Positions 16,437 to 26,050 of a stretch of DNA of 64,000 bases are shown here, piece after piece. Each line of letters opens with the position of its first letter. Position 1 is the stretch's first letter. Both the position numbers and the translations under genes were made by a program. The notes below the pieces were generated by a model. It had not been told where the DNA came from and searched no databases. It was given only the letters and a program-made list of their open reading frames with translations. Source of the stretch: Pseudoscardovia suis (GTDB taxonomy: Bacteria; Actinomycetota; Actinomycetes; Actinomycetales; Bifidobacteriaceae); NCBI RefSeq assembly GCF_002797875.1, contig NZ_PGFC01000001.1:496001-560000 (forward strand), given 5' to 3'.

Positions 16437-17233
16437 TGTGCGTTCCTTTCGGCCTGTTCGCTCTGTGCGGTCTGCGGTTCGGCGGTGTCATGAGGTTGCG
16501 ATGCATCAGCCGCATGAGATGATTCGACGGGCTCGACCGTGAGCCGGCCTTCCGCCAATGTGGCAATCGCGTCGGCGAGGCCGTCCGGCGCACGATGCCG
16601 CACTCGGATCAACGCCATGCCGTGGCGATGCGCGAAATCAGCCATGTAGACGCCCACGAGCCAGGCATTGGTGTCATCGAGGCCAGCGTCCACTTCATCG
16701 GCAAGCAGCACCTTGGGGAACATGAGGATGCTACGGATCATGCTCACGCGAGCCGCTTGCCCGCCCGACAAGTCGTGGGGATCACGGGTCAGTTCGACAT
16801 CCGCCAAGCCGACGGCGTCGAGCGCGTCCCGGATCTGCTGGTCGTCCGGGCGTTGGGCACCATGCATCGAGGCGAAGGTGTAGGGCAGCACAATCGCCTC
16901 CTTGACGGTGCTGCCCGGCAGCAGGCTCTTTTGCGGAAGGTAGGCGACGCGCGTGCGCCATTGCTCCACGCTCATGTCATTGGCGTCGACGCCATCGAGG
17001 GTGAGATGGGCGTTGGCGCGCGGATTGAGGCGTGCAATGCAGGTGAGAAGGCTGGATTTGCCGCTTCCCGAGGGTCCCACAAGGTCCAGGATCTGCCCGG
17101 CATGCACGTCCAGGTCGATTCCGCGGAATATCGAGGCTTCGCTGTCATCGGTGCTGCTGCTGGCGGCGCGGCAGCTGGCGTCGCGCACTTGCAGAAGCGG
17201 GGTGGCCCCTGTGTCCATCGTGAAGTTCCCCAT
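16433..17233 (-). CDS. fetA: ABC transporter ATP-binding protein, FetA-like
   Basis: This is the ATPase partner of the FetB-like permease. ATG 17231-17233 follows AGAGGA and gives 266 residues. Motifs: Walker A VGPSGSGKSS, Q-loop AYLPQKSLLPGS, signature LSGGQAARVSMIRSIL, Walker B VLLADEVDAGLD, and an H-loop in the unusual setting RVRHRAPDG rather than the common SHD. A Ser/Ala/Gln-rich tail of about 35 residues follows the ATPase fold. Its TGA overlaps the ATG of the permease gene. Confidence 0.88.
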   Translation of the reverse strand: MGNFTMDTGATPLLQVRDASCRAASSSTDDSEASIFRGIDLDVHAGQILDLVGPSGSGKSSLLTCIARLNPRANAHLTLDGVDANDMSVEQWRTRVAYLPQKSLLPGSTVKEAIVLPYTFASMHGAQRPDDQQIRDALDAVGLADVELTRDPHDLSGGQAARVSMIRSILMFPKVLLADEVDAGLDDTNAWLVGVYMADFAHRHGMALIRVRHRAPDGLADAIATLAEGRLTVEPVESSHAADASQPHDTAEPQTAQSEQAERNAQ

Positions 17234-17506
17234 GTCGTTCCTCTCCAGGTTGATTGTTCTCTCCGGGTGTTTCCCGCCAGGCATTGTCTTTCTGCGTTTA
17301 ACGTTCAGTATGTAACGTTTCACGGAATGTTCCCATTGTATGCAGGCGCATTCGTGATGGTTGCCCGCGTGATTGCGGCATTGCGTCCACGGCATTTTGG
17401 TTGCCACAGGCTGACTTCGACAAGCCGATGATGCCTTCCGTATCGGGGACTTTCACGGGTTGCGTTCGCGGCATTCTCCATGGACCTCGGCTGCCTCCAG
17501 GTTCTG
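17234..17506. promoter_or_regulatory. Divergent spacer upstream of fetAB
   Basis: On the minus strand, AACGTTA occurs twice 15 bp apart (plus 17299-17319), near a TACATACT -10-like stretch. These may be regulator half-sites for fetAB. Otherwise nothing is seen. Confidence 0.35.
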
Positions 17507-17527
17507 TATAATGTTGCGAAGTCGCAA
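17507..17527 (+). promoter_or_regulatory. Promoter and operator-like palindrome of the RHH gene
   Basis: A consensus -10 box TATAAT (17507-17512) is followed by the palindrome TTGCGA-AG-TCGCAA (17514-17527), which would cover the transcription start. Such a site suits self-repression by the ribbon-helix-helix protein encoded 48 bp downstream. Confidence 0.6.
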
Positions 17528-17574
17528 AGCAGAACGGCGGCAGTCGACGCTGCATCGGGAAGACGGAGCAATAA

Positions 17575-17964
17575 GTGGCTGAATATTCGAAAGCGATCAA
17601 GGAACTTGGTGAACCGGACGACGGGACACAGAACCCGAATCCTGACGAAGAGGTCACAACGGTCACCTTCAAACTCCCTAAAAGCACTCTCGAACGTCTC
17701 AACAAACGCGCCAAGGAACTGGGAGTGACCCGTTCGTTCCTCATCCGCCGAGGCGTGACGGAGATTCTTTCCGGAGGGCCACGTTCGCGCATCAACAAGC
17801 TTGTGCTCGTGACCAGTTTCGATACATTCGATGAGAACGGTGCGCCCATCGAGCATAGCCGTGTCATCACCGACGACAACAGCAACGCACGGCTCGTGCA
17901 ATTGGTGTCAGAACTGGTCGAGGAATCCGACGCCACTGTGCGCCGACAGCACGACGCCGCGTAA
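17575..17964 (+). CDS. Ribbon-helix-helix (CopG-like) DNA-binding protein
   Basis: This 129-residue protein starts with GTG 17575 after GGAG. Residues 28-63 (VTTVTFKLPKSTLERLNKRA, then KELGVTRSFLIRRGVTEIL) fit the strand-helix-helix of CopG/MetJ-type repressors. The C-terminal half is a mixed alpha/beta region without known motifs (INKLVLVTSFDTFDENGAPI). Antitoxins often have this N-terminal fold, but no toxin gene is adjacent, so it is more likely a stand-alone regulator. A perfect -10 box and a palindrome at the start site suggest autoregulation. Confidence 0.75.
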   Translation: MAEYSKAIKELGEPDDGTQNPNPDEEVTTVTFKLPKSTLERLNKRAKELGVTRSFLIRRGVTEILSGGPRSRINKLVLVTSFDTFDENGAPIEHSRVITDDNSNARLVQLVSELVEESDATVRRQHDAA

Positions 17965-17984
17965 TCCGACCGCGTAATTCCTGC

Positions 17985-18090
17985 GGCGTCATGGTGCCGC
18001 GTGATCTGGCGGCATGAGCTTGGCCGCTCGACGTCGCATGATCTGGCCGCATAACGTCGCGCGATCTGACAGTATGACGCCGCGCGATTG
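17985..18090. repeat. Degenerate ~23-bp tandem repeats
   Basis: The unit CGCRYGATCTGRCMGYATRA recurs three times, at about 18000, 18037 and 18060, with weaker copies on each side, some reaching the end of the RHH gene. No gene is seen between 17965 and the uvrA promoter. Confidence 0.6.
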
Positions 18091-18228
18091 CGCCTCGCAA
18101 TCGGCTCGCGTGAGCCGCCGCACGTCATCCCATCGAGCCATTCCATCCTGTAGTGGTCGCGCCGCCAAGGCCGCGTGATTCGCCGTCTCGCGCATCTGTG
18201 TCGCACCTTGTTCGCGCCACGCGAAAGG

Positions 18229-18257
18229 TTGTCGAACATTTGTTCGAGCTATATACT
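18229..18257 (+). promoter_or_regulatory. LexA (SOS) box and promoter of uvrA
   Basis: TCGAAC-ATTT-GTTCGA (18232-18247) is a perfect actinobacterial LexA box. It overlaps a promoter with -35 TTGTCG (18229-18234), a 17-bp spacer and -10 TATACT (18252-18257). Confidence 0.9.
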
Positions 18258-18342
18258 GAACTCATTATCTCGGCATCACATTTGCGTTAATCCGTGCTTT
18301 CGCGACCGGAACCGCCGCGCACGCCCTATGAAGGAGAATCGC

Positions 18343-21285
18343 ATGGAAAGCGATCATGAATTCCACATGCACACCGTCCCCGGGGCGGTGGTCGACGACC
18401 TGTCCGGCCTTCCCGCGGATCACAAGATAGTCATCAGCGGAGCCCGCGAACACAACCTGAAGAATGTGGATCTGGCCATTCCGCGCAACAAGATGGTCGT
18501 GTTCACCGGCCTGTCGGGTTCGGGTAAGTCATCGCTGGCATTCGACACGCTGTTCGCCGAAGGCCAGCGGCGTTATGTGGAGTCGTTGTCCGCCTATGCG
18601 CGTCAGTTCCTCGGGCAAATGGACAAGCCGGATGTGGACTTCATCGAAGGTCTCAGCCCCGCGGTCTCCATCGACCAGAAGACGACGAACCGCAACCCGC
18701 GCTCCACTGTGGGAACCATCACGGAAATCTACGATTACCTCAGGCTGCTTTTCGCGCGCACCGGCATCCCGCACTGCCCGGAATGCGGGGCGGTCATCCA
18801 AGCGCAGACGCCGCAGCAAATCGTGGACGCCCTGCTCGCTTATCCGGAAGGCACGCGATTCCAAGTGCTCGCCCCTGTGGTGAAGGGGCGCAAGGGTGAG
18901 TTCACGGAGCTCTTCGATCAGCTGCGTTCGGACGGTTACTCCCGTGTGCTCGTCGACGGGCAGATGCACAGGCTCTCCGACAGCATTACCTTGGCGAAGA
19001 CGCACAAGCACCACATCGATGTCGTCGTCGACCGCCTTGCCGTGAAAGAAAGCGCCAAGCAACGCCTCACGGATTCCGTCGAAACCGCCTTGAGACTCAC
19101 CGGCGGGGTGGTGACCGCGGAATTCGTGGACCTTGACCAAGACGACCCGGCGCGGTTCCGTCCGTTCTCCGAGCATCGCAGCTGCCCCAACGGCCATGAA
19201 CTCGAACTCGAAGAAATCGAACCCCGCACCTTCTCGTTCAACGCGCCGTACGGCGCCTGCCCCGCATGCACAGGCATCGGCTACAGCCTCGAGATCGACC
19301 CAGAGCTCGTCATATCGGATCCGGACAAATCCTTGGCTGATGGCGTCATCGAACCATGGTCCGCCACGAAGACCCAGCAGGAATACAACTCGCATCTGCT
19401 GCAAGGTTTGGCGGACGAGATGGGGTTCTCTCTGAAGACGCCGTGGAAGGACCTGCCCAAGAAAGTCCAGAACGCGATCCTGCATGGGCACAATTTCGAA
19501 GTCAAGGTGCACTACCGCAACCGCTGGGGGCGCGAGCGCGAGTATTCAACCGGCTTCGAAGGCGTGGTGCATTCCCTGATGCGGCGCTACCACGAGACTG
19601 ACTCCGACCAGATGAAACAATATTACGAGTCGTATATGCGCGAGGTGCCCTGCCAGGTATGCCAAGGGAAGAGGCTGCGCCCCGAAGTGCTCTCCGTGAC
19701 CGTGGATGGCAAATCCATCGTCGATGTGTGCGACATGCCGGTGTGCGACAGCCTCGCATGGGCGCTGAACCTGCATCTGGAAGGCGCCGCTGCAAAAATC
19801 GCGGCTGAAGTGCTCAAAGAGATTCGTGCACGGCTTGGCTTCCTCAACGACGTCGGCTTGGGATACCTTACGTTGTCCCGTGCCGCGGCGACGCTCTCCG
19901 GCGGCGAAGCGCAGCGCATCAGACTCGCAACCCAGATCGGCTCTGGCCTCGTGGGCGTCATGTATGTACTGGACGAACCGTCCATCGGCTTGCACCAGAG
20001 GGATAACGAAAAGCTCATCGAGACGCTTCACAACCTGCGAGACCTAGGCAATTCGCTGATCGTCGTCGAGCATGACCAAGAGACCATCGAAACCGCCGAC
20101 TGGCTGGTCGACATCGGTCCGGGAGCCGGTGAGCATGGCGGCGTCATCACCTATTCCGGCCCGGCGAAAGGCATCGTCAATGCACCGCTGTCCGTCACCG
20201 GCGATTACCTTGCCGGACGACGTGAGATTGCCGTGCCAAAACAACGGCGCGCCGTGAAGAAGAACGGCCCGCGCCTGCGCGTCGTCGGTGCACGTGCCAA
20301 CAACCTTAAGAACCTCTCGGCGGACATTCCGTTGGGAGTGTTCACTTGCATCACCGGCGTCTCCGGCTCTGGAAAATCCACATTGATCAACCAGATCCTC
20401 TACCCGGTGCTCGCCGACAAACTCAACGGAGCACGTATCGTGCCCGGCAAGCATACGAGAGTCGAAGGCTTGGATAACCTGCGCAAGGTGATCCATGTGG
20501 ACCAGAACCCGATCGGGCGCACTCCGCGTTCGAATCCCGCCACCTACACCGGCGTGTGGGATAAGATCCGCCAGCTGTTCGCCAAGACACCCGAAGCGCA
20601 GGTGCGCGGCTATGGCCCGGGGCGTTTCTCGTTCAACGTCAAGGGCGGCAGATGCGAAGCATGCCATGGCGATGGCACGATCAAGATTGAAATGAACTTC
20701 CTGCCTGACGTGTATGTGGAATGCGAAACCTGCCATGGCAAGCGCTACAACCGCGAAACGCTGGAAGTCAAATACAACGGAAAGACCGTTTCCGATGTGC
20801 TCGATATGCCGATCGAGGAAGCCGCGCAATTCTTCAAGGCATATCCTTCCATCTCCCGTTACCTTGACACGCTGGTGGACGTCGGTCTTGGATACATCCG
20901 TCTCGGCCAGCCTGCGACGACGCTTTCGGGTGGCGAAAGCCAGCGCGTGAAGCTCGCGACCGAACTGCAGCGCCGATCCGACGGCCGCACGATCTACATT
21001 CTCGACGAACCGACCACCGGCCTGCATTTCGAAGACATACGCCGACTGCTCGCCGTGCTCCAGGGGCTCGTGGACAAAGGCAACTCCGTCGTGGTGATCG
21101 AGCACAATCTCGATGTCATCAAGTCCGCCGACTGGATCATCGATCTGGGGCCCGAAGGCGGCGAAGGCGGCGGCACTGTGGTGACGCAAGGCACGCCCGA
21201 ACAGGTGGCGGAATGCACCGGCAGCTGGACAGGCAAGTTCCTCAAACCCATGTTGGCGAAGCGCCCCGCCGCAGCGCACAAATAA
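18343..21285 (+). CDS. uvrA: Excinuclease ABC subunit A
   Basis: UvrA is the damage-recognition ATPase of nucleotide excision repair; it loads UvrB on lesions. The 980-residue protein starts at ATG 18343 after AAGGAG. It contains [19 protein letters not shown], Walker [10 protein letters not shown], the first zinc-binding [21 protein letters not shown] and [14 protein letters not shown]. The second half has GVSGSGKST, the C-x2-C...C-x2-C zinc module ([18 protein letters not shown]), [16 protein letters not shown] and [11 protein letters not shown]. Size and motifs are normal. A LexA box puts it under SOS control. uvrC follows 10 bp later. Confidence 0.98.
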   Translation: MESDHEFHMHTVPGAVVDDLSGLPADHKIVISGAREHNLKNVDLAIPRNKMVVFTGLSGSGKSSLAFDTLFAEGQRRYVESLSAYARQFLGQMDKPDVDFIEGLSPAVSIDQKTTNRNPRSTVGTITEIYDYLRLLFARTGIPHCPECGAVIQAQTPQQIVDALLAYPEGTRFQVLAPVVKGRKGEFTELFDQLRSDGYSRVLVDGQMHRLSDSITLAKTHKHHIDVVVDRLAVKESAKQRLTDSVETALRLTGGVVTAEFVDLDQDDPARFRPFSEHRSCPNGHELELEEIEPRTFSFNAPYGACPACTGIGYSLEIDPELVISDPDKSLADGVIEPWSATKTQQEYNSHLLQGLADEMGFSLKTPWKDLPKKVQNAILHGHNFEVKVHYRNRWGREREYSTGFEGVVHSLMRRYHETDSDQMKQYYESYMREVPCQVCQGKRLRPEVLSVTVDGKSIVDVCDMPVCDSLAWALNLHLEGAAAKIAAEVLKEIRARLGFLNDVGLGYLTLSRAAATLSGGEAQRIRLATQIGSGLVGVMYVLDEPSIGLHQRDNEKLIETLHNLRDLGNSLIVVEHDQETIETADWLVDIGPGAGEHGGVITYSGPAKGIVNAPLSVTGDYLAGRREIAVPKQRRAVKKNGPRLRVVGARANNLKNLSADIPLGVFTCITGVSGSGKSTLINQILYPVLADKLNGARIVPGKHTRVEGLDNLRKVIHVDQNPIGRTPRSNPATYTGVWDKIRQLFAKTPEAQVRGYGPGRFSFNVKGGRCEACHGDGTIKIEMNFLPDVYVECETCHGKRYNRETLEVKYNGKTVSDVLDMPIEEAAQFFKAYPSISRYLDTLVDVGLGYIRLGQPATTLSGGESQRVKLATELQRRSDGRTIYILDEPTTGLHFEDIRRLLAVLQGLVDKGNSVVVIEHNLDVIKSADWIIDLGPEGGEGGGTVVTQGTPEQVAECTGSWTGKFLKPMLAKRPAAAHK

Positions 21286-21295
21286 GAGGTGACCC

Positions 21296-23827
21296 GTGTC
21301 TGTCATCGAGAAGCATTCCGAGCAGGTGTGGCTCAAAACAGCAGCCGCTCTCAAAAATGCCCCGGCATCCCTGCAGGCGCAGTCCGAGTCCCTCGCATCA
21401 GGCGCGCCAGATGCGTCCGGCACACGACAGGGGAGTGGCACCATGGATCGCACCGGCACCGGCTCCGCGGTGCAGGACGAGGCGGTTGCTCGGAATACAG
21501 GCCTTGGCAACGTGAGCGCCAGTAGTGCAAGCGCCAATAATGTCGGCGCCAGCAAGGCTGGCGTCAATAAAAACGGCGCCCCGCTGCTCGGCGACACCCG
21601 CGACCTTTTCCGCCCCAAGCCAAGCGATATCCCACAGCTCCCGGGCGTATACAAGTGGCGCGATGGCGATGGCAGAGTCATCTACGTGGGCAAGGCCAAG
21701 AACCTGCACAACCGTCTGTCCAACTATTTCCAGCCGCTCAGTCGCTTGCATCCGCGCACGCAGACGATGGTGCTCACCGCCCGCAGCCTGGAATGGACTG
21801 TGGTGAGCAACGAACTGGAATCACTCACACTGGAATACACGTGGATCAAGGAATTCGACCCGCGGTTCAATGTCGTGTTCCGCGACGACAAGACGTACCC
21901 CTATCTGGCAGTGTCACTGGGGGAGGAGTATCCCCGCGTATGGTTCACGCGCAGCAGGAATCGCCGTGGCACCAGGTATTACGGTCCTTATGTCAAGGTC
22001 TGGGATGTGCGCAACGCCCTTGATCAGCTGCTCACCGAATATCCCGTGCGCACGTGCACGCCCGGCGTCTTCCACAAGGCGCAGTTGTCGAACCGTCCAT
22101 GTCTTCTGGCGTCCATCGGCAAATGCTCGGCACCTTGCGTGGGACGAATCAGCGAGCGCGATCATCGCAAGATGGTGGAACGGGTCGTGGGAATCATGAC
22201 GGGGCGTCTGGGCCCCTCCTACATCGCCGACCTCACCCAGCAGATGAAGCATGCAAGCGACGACCTTGATTTCGAAAAGGCCGCTCGTCTGCGCGACCAG
22301 ATCGCGATGCTCAAGAACTCGGTGCAGAGCAATGCTGTTGTTTTCGATTCGGACGTCGATGCCGATGTCTTCGGTATCAGCTCGGATGAGTTGGAGGCCA
22401 GCGTGCACGTGTTCTTCGTGCGCGCAGGCACCATACGAGGCGAACGCAACTGGAGCGTCGAGCGCGTGGAGGACATCAGCGACGCCGAGCTCATGGCAGA
22501 TCTCATCACCCAGGTGTATTCCGCGTTGGTCGACGAAAACCATGAAGCGCAGACCGTCGGATTCTCCTCGGATTCCATAGCCGTGGAGACGACCCGCAAC
22601 GCGGTCGCCCCCACCCAGCACGCCACGACGACCGACGCTGTGGCGCGGGCACGCACCACGCGGCAACGACATGAACGCGAGTCCATGACGGGAAGGGATG
22701 ATCTGACGTCCCCCATGTCACCCATCCCACGTGAGATTCTCTTGCCTCTCGAACCGGAGCGGCGTGACGAATTGGAGGAGTGGCTCACCGGCCTGCGTGG
22801 CTCCACAGTCACAATCCGAGTGCCGCAGCGAGGGGAGAAGCGCGATCTGATGGAGAAGGCGAACGCCAACGCCATCCAAGCCCTCCAACGCAGCAAAATG
22901 AGCCGCATCAAGGACATGGGCACGCGCACCGAGGCGATGAACGATGTCGCCGACGCCTTGGATCTTCCCAGCGCCCCGTTGCGCATCGAATGCTACGATA
23001 TCTCGAACGCATCGGGAGGCGGATACCAAGTCGCGTCGATGGTGGTGTTCGAGGATGCCATCGCCAAGAAATCCGAATACCGTCGTTTCGCGATCCGCGG
23101 CAAGGATGGAAAGGGTGCGCTGGACGATACGTCCGCCATTTACGAGACACTCACACGACGGTTCCGCCATGGCAACATCGCGGGCGACACGGGCGAGGAC
23201 ATGGCGAGCGAAAAGCGCGCAGCCCAACAAGCCGCCCAACAAACCGCTCATGATTCTGCTAAGGATTCCGCCATCGCGTCCACTGGTTCCACTGTGATGC
23301 CCACCACAGAGATGCCCTCCACGGTGATGTCATCCACGGAGGGCGAGATCATCCAGCAGAACGCCAACCCCCGTCACTTCGCTTACAAGCCTAATCTCGT
23401 AGTCGTCGATGGCGGCTACCCGCAGGTGCGTGCCGCAGCCAAAGCGCTCAAGGACTGCGGGGTGACGGATGTGGCGGTATGCGGCCTCGCCAAGAAACTC
23501 GAAGAAGTCTGGGTGCCGGACGACGACTATCCCATCATCATGAAACGTCAGTCCGAAGGCTTGTACCTGCTGCAACGCGTGCGCGACGAATCCCATCGTT
23601 TCGCCATCACCTACCACCGGCAGACCCGGCGCAAAGGCACGTTGCGCAGCGCACTTGACGGCATCGAAGGCATCGGCCTAGCCCACCAGAAGAAGCTCCT
23701 TGCGCATTTCGGTTCCGTAAAGGCAATCAAGGAAGCCTCCGTAAGCGAACTGGAGCAGGTCAAGGGCATCGGCCCTGCCAAGGCCCAGGCAATCTATGAT
23801 GCTTTGCACCCTGCAGAAACTGCGTAG
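21296..23827 (+). CDS. uvrC: Excinuclease ABC subunit C, with extra N-terminal and internal segments
   Basis: UvrC makes both incisions in nucleotide excision repair. The GTG start at 21296 has AGGTGA just upstream and lies 10 bp after uvrA. The GIY-YIG nuclease begins near residue 112 (LPGVYKWRDGDGRVIYVGKAKNL). A UvrB-binding UVR motif lies near 315-345 (DLDFEKAARLRDQIAMLK), the RNase H-like nuclease near 563 (RIECYDISNASGG), and a double helix-hairpin-helix at the end. At 843 residues it is longer than usual. About 100 Ser/Ala/Gly-rich residues precede the first domain. Inserts lie near 435-475 (VETTRNAVAPTQHATTTDAV) and 635-690 (AAQQAAQQTAHDSAKDSA and TEMPSTVMSSTEG). The inserts lie between conserved blocks and keep the frame. 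Confidence 0.95.
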   Translation: MSVIEKHSEQVWLKTAAALKNAPASLQAQSESLASGAPDASGTRQGSGTMDRTGTGSAVQDEAVARNTGLGNVSASSASANNVGASKAGVNKNGAPLLGDTRDLFRPKPSDIPQLPGVYKWRDGDGRVIYVGKAKNLHNRLSNYFQPLSRLHPRTQTMVLTARSLEWTVVSNELESLTLEYTWIKEFDPRFNVVFRDDKTYPYLAVSLGEEYPRVWFTRSRNRRGTRYYGPYVKVWDVRNALDQLLTEYPVRTCTPGVFHKAQLSNRPCLLASIGKCSAPCVGRISERDHRKMVERVVGIMTGRLGPSYIADLTQQMKHASDDLDFEKAARLRDQIAMLKNSVQSNAVVFDSDVDADVFGISSDELEASVHVFFVRAGTIRGERNWSVERVEDISDAELMADLITQVYSALVDENHEAQTVGFSSDSIAVETTRNAVAPTQHATTTDAVARARTTRQRHERESMTGRDDLTSPMSPIPREILLPLEPERRDELEEWLTGLRGSTVTIRVPQRGEKRDLMEKANANAIQALQRSKMSRIKDMGTRTEAMNDVADALDLPSAPLRIECYDISNASGGGYQVASMVVFEDAIAKKSEYRRFAIRGKDGKGALDDTSAIYETLTRRFRHGNIAGDTGEDMASEKRAAQQAAQQTAHDSAKDSAIASTGSTVMPTTEMPSTVMSSTEGEIIQQNANPRHFAYKPNLVVVDGGYPQVRAAAKALKDCGVTDVAVCGLAKKLEEVWVPDDDYPIIMKRQSEGLYLLQRVRDESHRFAITYHRQTRRKGTLRSALDGIEGIGLAHQKKLLAHFGSVKAIKEASVSELEQVKGIGPAKAQAIYDALHPAETA

Positions 23828-23887
23828 GCCTTCACGCCAGGCATCAAGGCGCATCCAGTTGACATCAAATTCCGTTATCATCACACA

Positions 23888-23932
23888 AGACCTGCAAATA
23901 AAAGACCTGCAAACAACAGACCTGCAAGCTAT
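23888..23932. repeat. 15-bp tandem repeat, three copies, just before aroE
   Basis: AGACCTGCAA followed by five variable bases starts at 23888, 23903 and 23918, exactly 15 bp apart. The last copy ends 14 bp before the aroE start and lies within its leader. Confidence 0.85.
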
Positions 23933-23946
23933 GGAAGGAACAACCG

Positions 23947-24858
23947 ATGACGATTACACACAGGGCAGCCGTGCTGGGAGACCCCATCGCGCACTCGCTG
24001 TCGCCGGTATTGCACAACGCCGCGTATGAAGCGCTCGGACTGTCCGACTGGCATTACGACCGCGCGCGAGTGAGCGAAGACAGCCTCGTGGAATTCCTTC
24101 ATGGCCTTGATGACTCATGGCGCGGACTCAGCCTCACCATGCCCCTCAAGCGCACCATCATCCCGTTCGGAGAGCCTGCGGACCGTTGGGTGGAGCTTCT
24201 CGGCGTTTCCAACACAGCGGTGTTCGACTGGTCCAAGCCCAACGGAGCCGACGCCCATATGCCGGCGATCACATTGCACAACACGGACGTGCATGGCATT
24301 GTGGGCGCTCTGACGGATGCAAGCAATGCAACAGATGGCCTCCCGACACAATCCGATGTGTACACAGCCCTTGTCATCGGCAACGGCAACACAGCGCGTT
24401 CCGCCGTCGCGGCGCTTTCCAGCATGGGCGTGCGGCGCATCGATGTGGCGGCGCGGCATGAAGCGAAGACCACGCCGCTCATCGAACTGGGCGAGCAGCT
24501 CGATGTGACGGTTGCGTCGATTCCATTGGAAAGCGTCGCCGAGCGCGCCACGCACTATGATTTCGCCATCAGCACACTGCCGGCGCACGCCGCCGATTCC
24601 ATAGCTGTTTCGCTCGCCGCCGACCATCGTCCCGCGGGCGAGGCACGTCTGGGCACGCTGCTCGACGTCATATACGACCCTCGTCCCACCCAGCTCATGC
24701 AGACATGGAAGGAGCTGGGCGGCACTGCCGTGGGCGGGCAGGAAATGCTGTTGCGCCAAGCGGTGCCACAGGTCGCCTTCATGACGGGCATCGATGTGCA
24801 AGACGTGCAGTCCCAGGCTTTCGAGGCGATGCGCACGGCGTTGTACGCGGCATTGTGA
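23947..24858 (+). CDS. aroE: Shikimate dehydrogenase
   Basis: AroE reduces 3-dehydroshikimate to shikimate with NADPH in the aromatic amino acid pathway. The 303-residue protein starts at ATG 23947 with GGAAGGAAC upstream. It has the shikimate-binding PIAHSLSPVLHNAAYEALGL, the catalytic lysine in LTMPLKRTI, the NTDVHG aspartate, a nucleotide-binding LVIGNGNTARSAVAAL and a C-terminal GGQEMLLRQAVPQV. The first glycine-rich loop reads GNGNTA rather than the common GAGGTA, which may affect cofactor fit. It is downstream of uvrC and likely shares transcription with rapZ. Confidence 0.94.
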   Translation: MTITHRAAVLGDPIAHSLSPVLHNAAYEALGLSDWHYDRARVSEDSLVEFLHGLDDSWRGLSLTMPLKRTIIPFGEPADRWVELLGVSNTAVFDWSKPNGADAHMPAITLHNTDVHGIVGALTDASNATDGLPTQSDVYTALVIGNGNTARSAVAALSSMGVRRIDVAARHEAKTTPLIELGEQLDVTVASIPLESVAERATHYDFAISTLPAHAADSIAVSLAADHRPAGEARLGTLLDVIYDPRPTQLMQTWKELGGTAVGGQEMLLRQAVPQVAFMTGIDVQDVQSQAFEAMRTALYAAL

Positions 24859-25090
24859 GACTCTACGCAAGCCGCCAAGCGATTCGGCTGTGTGATACAG
24901 CGTTGCGAAGCGAGGCGGCGAGGCGGGGTAGTATGAAATTGGTCTGCGACACACGATGAATCAACGACCTGCTGGGGGCGGAACATCCCAGGCAATTCGT
25001 CGGCATCGTGGAACAGAAGCGGCATTGAAACATCAGCGACGCATGGCATATGAACCGGTCATGCGTCCACCAGCAGAGTGGAGCACAGGC

Positions 25091-26050
25091 ATGGCAGCCA
25101 CGGCACAGCACAATCCAACCGATCCTTCACCGCAAGACCCAGCGACGTCCCAATCCGCGCCCCAGCCAGCCCAGGACTTCGAGGTCCTGCTCATCACCGG
25201 CATGTCAGGCGCAGGACGTTCACGGGCTGCGGATGCTGTTGAAGACATCGGCTGGTATGTGGTCGACAATCTGCCGCCGAACATGCTCGTGCCGCTTGTC
25301 GACATGATGACGTCCTCAGGTTCCAAGGTCCACAAGCTCGCCACGGTCGTGGATGTGAGGACCCGAGGCTATTTCGATGACCTCGCCGAGGTCTTCAACC
25401 ATCTGGACGATCTGGGCGTCAAATACCGCATCCTGTTCCTCGATGCTTCCGACAGCGAACTGATCAAGCGTTATGAATCCGTGCGCCGCCCCCATCCGCT
25501 TCAGCGGGGCCGCAGGCTCATCGACGGCATCAAGGAGGAGCGCGAATTACTCTCCGGCCTGCGCGACCGCGCGGACGTCGTCATCGACACAACCGGCATG
25601 TCAGTGCACCAGCTGTCGACGAAGCTGTATGACTCGCTTCTGGGCTCGGGCCCTTCCACGGTCACCGTGCACATCTTCAGCTTCGGGTTCAAATACGGCA
25701 TTCCGCTGGACGCTGACTTCGTTGCCGACGTCAGGTTCCTTCCCAATCCTTATTGGGTGCCGGCGCTACGTGAGATGACAGGACTTGACAAGCCGGTGAG
25801 CGACTACGTGCTGCAAAGCGACGACGCCCAGAAATTCCTTGCTTCCTACACCGATGCGATCATGACGGCGATCGAAGGGTATGCCCGCGAAGACAAGCAT
25901 TATGTGACGATTGCCGTGGGCTGCACCGGCGGACAGCACCGCTCGGTGGCGATGAGCGAGGAGCTCGCCCGGCGCCTTCGCGCCAACGGCCTCACCGTGT
26001 CGGTTTCCGCCAGGGAACTGGGACGGCGGGACAAGCACCAAGACAAGTGA
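25091..26050 (+). CDS. rapZ: RapZ/YvcJ-family nucleotide-binding protein
   Basis: RapZ-like proteins bind nucleotides and, in enterobacteria, act as adaptors in small-RNA decay; in Gram-positives the role is less clear. Motifs: LLITGMSGAGRSRAADAVEDIGW (Walker A with Arg in place of Lys, as in actinobacteria), VVDNLPPNML, TVVDVRTRGYF, LFLDASDSELIKRY, RRPHPL, FSFGFKYG and the C-terminal VGCTGGQHRSVAMSEELA. ATG 25091 has GGAG 9 nt upstream and gives 319 residues. In-frame ATGs at 25043 and 24956 would add up to 45 residues but lack a ribosome site. It sits in the classic neighbourhood before whiA. Confidence 0.9.
   Translation: MAATAQHNPTDPSPQDPATSQSAPQPAQDFEVLLITGMSGAGRSRAADAVEDIGWYVVDNLPPNMLVPLVDMMTSSGSKVHKLATVVDVRTRGYFDDLAEVFNHLDDLGVKYRILFLDASDSELIKRYESVRRPHPLQRGRRLIDGIKEERELLSGLRDRADVVIDTTGMSVHQLSTKLYDSLLGSGPSTVTVHIFSFGFKYGIPLDADFVADVRFLPNPYWVPALREMTGLDKPVSDYVLQSDDAQKFLASYTDAIMTAIEGYAREDKHYVTIAVGCTGGQHRSVAMSEELARRLRANGLTVSVSARELGRRDKHQDK

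Noticed and set aside
17575-17964. Antitoxin of a toxin-antitoxin pair
   Set aside because: No small gene that could be a toxin lies on either side.
20044-21681. A 545-codon frame on the minus strand across uvrA and uvrC
   Set aside because: It crosses two real genes and shows no conserved domain.
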